Source of the DNA: Chloroflexota bacterium
GTDB taxonomy: Bacteria; Chloroflexota; Anaerolineae; Anaerolineales; Villigracilaceae
DNA: 9,533 nucleotides
Direction: 5' to 3'
Assembly: GCA_021796155.1 (NCBI GenBank)
Contig: JAJYOO010000067.1
Span: 1 to 9,533 of the forward strand
Position 1 is the stretch's first letter, and every line of letters begins with the position of its first letter. Both the position numbers and the translations under genes were made by a program. Positions 7,796-9,533 of the stretch are shown piece by piece. The notes under the pieces are model-generated. The model saw nothing but the letters and a program-made list of their open reading frames with translations, ran no database searches and had not been told where the DNA came from.

Positions 7796-7800
7796 GAGTG

Positions 7801-7805
7801 TCTCC
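7801..7805 (-). promoter_or_regulatory. Ribosome binding site that decides the start of the spike gene
   Basis: GGAGA on the minus strand lies five bases before the ATG at 7795-7793. A longer reading with a TTG start at 7807 would place the start codon on top of this site and leave nothing upstream of itself, so the ATG four codons later is the better start. Confidence 0.7.
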
Positions 7806-7807
7806 AA

Positions 7808-8938
7808 TTAAGTCGGAACAGATTGCAAAGTTGAAACCAGACCATTGCGAGCCAGCTTGAAGTCCTGTTTATATTCACCGCGTTTGATTTTGTGCTTGAC
7901 TTCCGTGACATAATAAAGGCCATCGAAAGCCATCCCCGCGCCGCGCACGCCCACCAATTGGCGCGCTTTCAAAATCTGTCCATAACGCAACACATCCAGC
8001 GAACCTGAGCCGAAGACCGCGTCGGAAGATTGAGCCGCCTTCGTCAAGCCAATCACCGCAGCTTGGATCGGGTTGAGATTGGCGGTTTCAGAGATGAAGT
8101 CAATGTGTTTTGGAATTGGCGGAATCAGGCCGAGGGGCGGATTGAGCGGAGTGACATCCGGAACCGGAATCGGAATCGGCGCCTTGGAAATCGGTTCCTG
8201 AATCATCAGAACGGGCAATCGCTTTTTTTCTGCATCGAGACTGAAGGTCAGCGACTCTACATTTGTAAAAGCATCCATGTTTGTGTTGAGCGCAGGCTGA
8301 GGCATGCCAACTTTTATTTCTGGTCCCCAATACGCCGTATTGGTGCCGGGCAATGGGCCGGGGTCAAGATAGAAAACATACCCAACGCGATCAGCCAGCG
8401 ACTTGATGTACTCAAGGTCTTTACCCTGTTGGCGTGGAATCTCCTGGATAGGGATTGGCACATCAATCAAGATGGATGGGATGACCATTGGGATGATGCC
8501 GAGAAATGCATATTTGGAAAGGATCGTCAGAACGCGCAGTTCTGCCGGCATGGCCGGGAAAGGAAAGCCGCTGAAATCAATCCAGTTCATCACGGCGGTC
8601 AAATCTTCTCCCGTGATGGTCAATGTGGTGTGCCCTTTATCAATACCCGGCGCAACCTCAACGTTGGTTATGACGCCATCCATCAACACATTGGGAGTTC
8701 CGTTGATCGTTGCGATCAGAATGACGCGCATGAGCGGAGGCAGGCTTCCGCCGCCAGCCAGCAACAATAAAGTTTGAATCGGTGAATGAGTGCTGATCGA
8801 AAAGGACAATTGGAATCCGCTGGCGCGGCCGGAGGCAACGGTGATCTCTACATTGGTCAGCGCGTCCAACGCCTCCTGTGGAACGGGAACCGGCACACCG
8901 GGCCCAATCATCAAGGTGAGATTGATTCCTTTAATCAC
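7808..8938 (-). CDS. Baseplate hub protein, gp27 / phage late control D (GPD) family
   Basis: The 376-residue product matches the hub half of VgrG/Afp8. The N-terminal region (about 1-115) is beta-rich and closes with the segment GHTTLTITGEDLTAVMN (102-118), typical of GPD proteins. A second signature is KDLEYIKSLADRVGYVFYLD (173-192), the GPD helix-strand element. The C-terminal barrel (about 310-367) contains LDVLRYGQILKARQLVGVRG, then FDGLYYVTEVKHKIKRGEYK and QDFKLARNGL. Three Pro-rich loops stand out: PVPVP near 16-20, VPIPIQEIP at 160-168 and PIPIPVPDV at 254-262. As a trimer this protein should cap the tube and hold the spike. There is no gp5 part: the protein ends after the hub and the spike follows as a separate gene. 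The start is GTG. Twelve bases separate its TAA from the next ATG. Confidence in the family is high, from motifs and context. Confidence 0.9.
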   Translation of the reverse strand: MIKGINLTLMIGPGVPVPVPQEALDALTNVEITVASGRASGFQLSFSISTHSPIQTLLLLAGGGSLPPLMRVILIATINGTPNVLMDGVITNVEVAPGIDKGHTTLTITGEDLTAVMNWIDFSGFPFPAMPAELRVLTILSKYAFLGIIPMVIPSILIDVPIPIQEIPRQQGKDLEYIKSLADRVGYVFYLDPGPLPGTNTAYWGPEIKVGMPQPALNTNMDAFTNVESLTFSLDAEKKRLPVLMIQEPISKAPIPIPVPDVTPLNPPLGLIPPIPKHIDFISETANLNPIQAAVIGLTKAAQSSDAVFGSGSLDVLRYGQILKARQLVGVRGAGMAFDGLYYVTEVKHKIKRGEYKQDFKLARNGLVSTLQSVPT

Positions 8939-9293
8939 CCTGGCCTCCCGGAATCCCTTGTGGCAACGTAATGCGTAATTTGCGTCCGATCGTTTCAGTC
9001 AATTCTTCTGGCTGCATGGCGCCATTCGAGTCGCACAATTGCCAGAATAATTCGGGGTCACCGATCAAACGCGCGGCAAGATTATCAAGACGGTCACCTT
9101 GAGTGACTGTGTATTCTTGAAGCAAAGCAAACTGATTAGGAGATGGAACCCAGCGTCGGCGCAGATAAACAATTACCTGACCGTTAAGAGTTGTCAGTGT
9201 AGCTGTTTGAATATTGCTATAACGGCTGTTAGGCGGAAACGGATTCGACTTGACTACACCGAGACCTAATAAGCTTTGAATCGGATTGCTCAT
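8931..9293 (-). CDS. Small LysM-domain baseplate protein (Afp7 C-terminal-like)
   Basis: This 120-residue protein has a LysM domain over about residues 60-111: YTVTQGDRLDNLAARLIGDP, then ELFWQLCDSN and a closing GRKLRITLP. Residues 1-59 are a short Asn/Pro-rich lead and a beta-strand-rich part (ATLTTLNGQVIVYLRRRWVP). In phage tails and eCIS such LysM proteins (phage gpX/gp53-like, the LysM part of Afp7/Pvc7) act as structural adaptors near the hub, joining tube to baseplate. Binding peptidoglycan is possible but not required for that role. There is no signal peptide or membrane segment. The ATG overlaps the upstream stop and is preceded by GGAGG. The 3' end overlaps the hub gene by eight bases. 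A LysM gene placed between tube-type and hub genes is typical of eCIS clusters. Confidence 0.88.
   Translation of the reverse strand: MSNPIQSLLGLGVVKSNPFPPNSRYSNIQTATLTTLNGQVIVYLRRRWVPSPNQFALLQEYTVTQGDRLDNLAARLIGDPELFWQLCDSNGAMQPEELTETIGRKLRITLPQGIPGGQGD
8944..8949 (-). promoter_or_regulatory. Ribosome binding site that decides the GTG start of the hub gene
   Basis: GGGAGG on the minus strand lies five bases before the GTG at 8938-8936. The next in-frame ATG (codon 10) has no comparable site and would cut into the conserved N-terminal strand, so the GTG is preferred. Confidence 0.75.
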
Positions 9294-9533
9294 GGAATGC
9301 CTCCAATTCCCAAGTTCGATAATGTGCCGCCTTGACTCATTGAGGCCAGCACTTCCTTTTGTTGTTGGTAGATCATAAAGAGGCTGCCGCCTTTTTGATC
9401 GAAGCCTAAATCGTCTACATTTAGAACGCGCATTCCCAAACTGACTTTGGCCCGAATGGGATTCAACGCGGTGTCGAAAGCTTCCTCGGTGATGCTGAAT
9501 TCTGTCAGGCGCACCGGCAGGATGCGATTCTTG
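9290..9533 (-). CDS. CIS tube-type protein (Afp7 N-terminal-like), C-terminal fragment
   Basis: Only the last 80 codons are present; the reading frame is open to the right edge (first complete codon at 9532-9530), so the start lies outside the window. The visible part begins KNRILPVRLTEFSITEEAFD and continues through LNPIRAKVSLGMRVLNVDDL. In my recollection of the family this is the characteristic end of contractile-injection-system tube proteins (the N-terminal half of Afp7/Pvc7), which sit between the inner tube and the spike hub. The tail is Gly/Ser-rich and hydrophilic (residues around SQGGTLSNLGIGGIP). A GTG codon at 9514-9512 is internal, because coding continues in frame upstream of it and matches the family. 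The stop overlaps the ATG of the LysM gene by four bases (ATGA), which suggests translational coupling. Family assignment is from recognised sequence style, not a search. Confidence 0.82.
   Translation of the reverse strand, partial: KNRILPVRLTEFSITEEAFDTALNPIRAKVSLGMRVLNVDDLGFDQKGGSLFMIYQQQKEVLASMSQGGTLSNLGIGGIP
9300..9304 (-). promoter_or_regulatory. Ribosome binding site of the LysM gene
   Basis: GGAGG on the minus strand lies six bases before the ATG at 9293-9291. It sits inside the coding end of the upstream tube-type gene, as expected for coupled translation, and supports this start. Confidence 0.75.

Noticed and set aside
7796..7807. TTG start adding four residues to the spike protein
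   Set aside because: The TTG overlaps the GGAGA ribosome site of the ATG at 7795 and has no site of its own.
8030..8770. 246-codon open frame on the plus strand
   Set aside because: It lies wholly opposite the hub gene, which has clear GPD motifs. Its product is Arg/His/Asn/Trp-rich without domain character, as expected for an antisense shadow.
1..9533. Type VI secretion cluster
   Set aside because: Spike, PAAR and gp25-like genes occur in T6SS too, but the hub and spike are unfused, large J-type wedge proteins and a LysM adaptor are present, and no Tss membrane-complex gene is seen.
1..9533. Ordinary prophage tail region
   Set aside because: The 848/907-residue wedge pair and the LysM-hub-spike-PAAR-gp25 order fit eCIS better than P2- or Mu-like tails. 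It cannot be fully excluded without the flanking DNA.
1..9533. Novel effector or toxin gene hidden in the window
   Set aside because: Every stretch is accounted for by structural genes with gaps of at most 12 bases, and none has an obvious enzymatic extension. Any effector must lie outside.

Overview
The window is a single block of eight tightly packed genes, all read on the minus strand (right to left). Together they encode the inner tube end, spike and baseplate of an extracellular contractile injection system (eCIS), a headless phage-tail-like particle of the Afp (antifeeding prophage) / PVC (Photorhabdus virulence cassette) type. Adjacent genes either overlap by 4-8 bases or are separated by 3-12 bases. 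No gap is large enough for an internal promoter or terminator, so the block reads as the middle of a longer operon whose two ends lie outside the window.

In transcription order: the C-terminal end of a CIS tube-type protein (9533-9290); a small LysM protein (9293-8931); a gp27/GPD-type hub (8938-7808); a gp5/baseplate-V-type spike (7795-7244); a PAAR-like tip protein (7237-6917); a gp25-type wedge protein (6909-6553); two large baseplate-J-type wedge proteins related to Afp11 and Afp12 (6549-4003 and 4006-1283); and a tail-protein-I-like protein with a probable beta-helical extension (1286 to beyond base 1). Expected partners such as sheath, main tube, tape measure, AAA+ ATPase, terminator, fibres and effectors are not in the window and presumably flank it.

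The genes make one machine. The tube-type and LysM proteins link the tube to the hub. The hub carries the spike and PAAR tip. The gp25-type protein joins the sheath to the baseplate. The two J-type proteins form the wedges, and the last protein probably sits at the baseplate periphery. Compared with Afp/PVC as I remember them, the Afp7 and Afp8 functions each appear divided between two genes, and the PAAR gene precedes the gp25 gene.

Nothing here identifies the organism firmly. Base composition looks close to half G+C, Shine-Dalgarno sites are good, and GTG starts are used. These features and the protein style suggest a free-living bacterium of the kind that carries non-enterobacterial eCIS clusters (Chloroflexota would be my low-confidence guess). 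No RNA genes, mobile elements, CRISPR arrays or effector genes were seen, and no stretch longer than about 12 bases lacks a gene.
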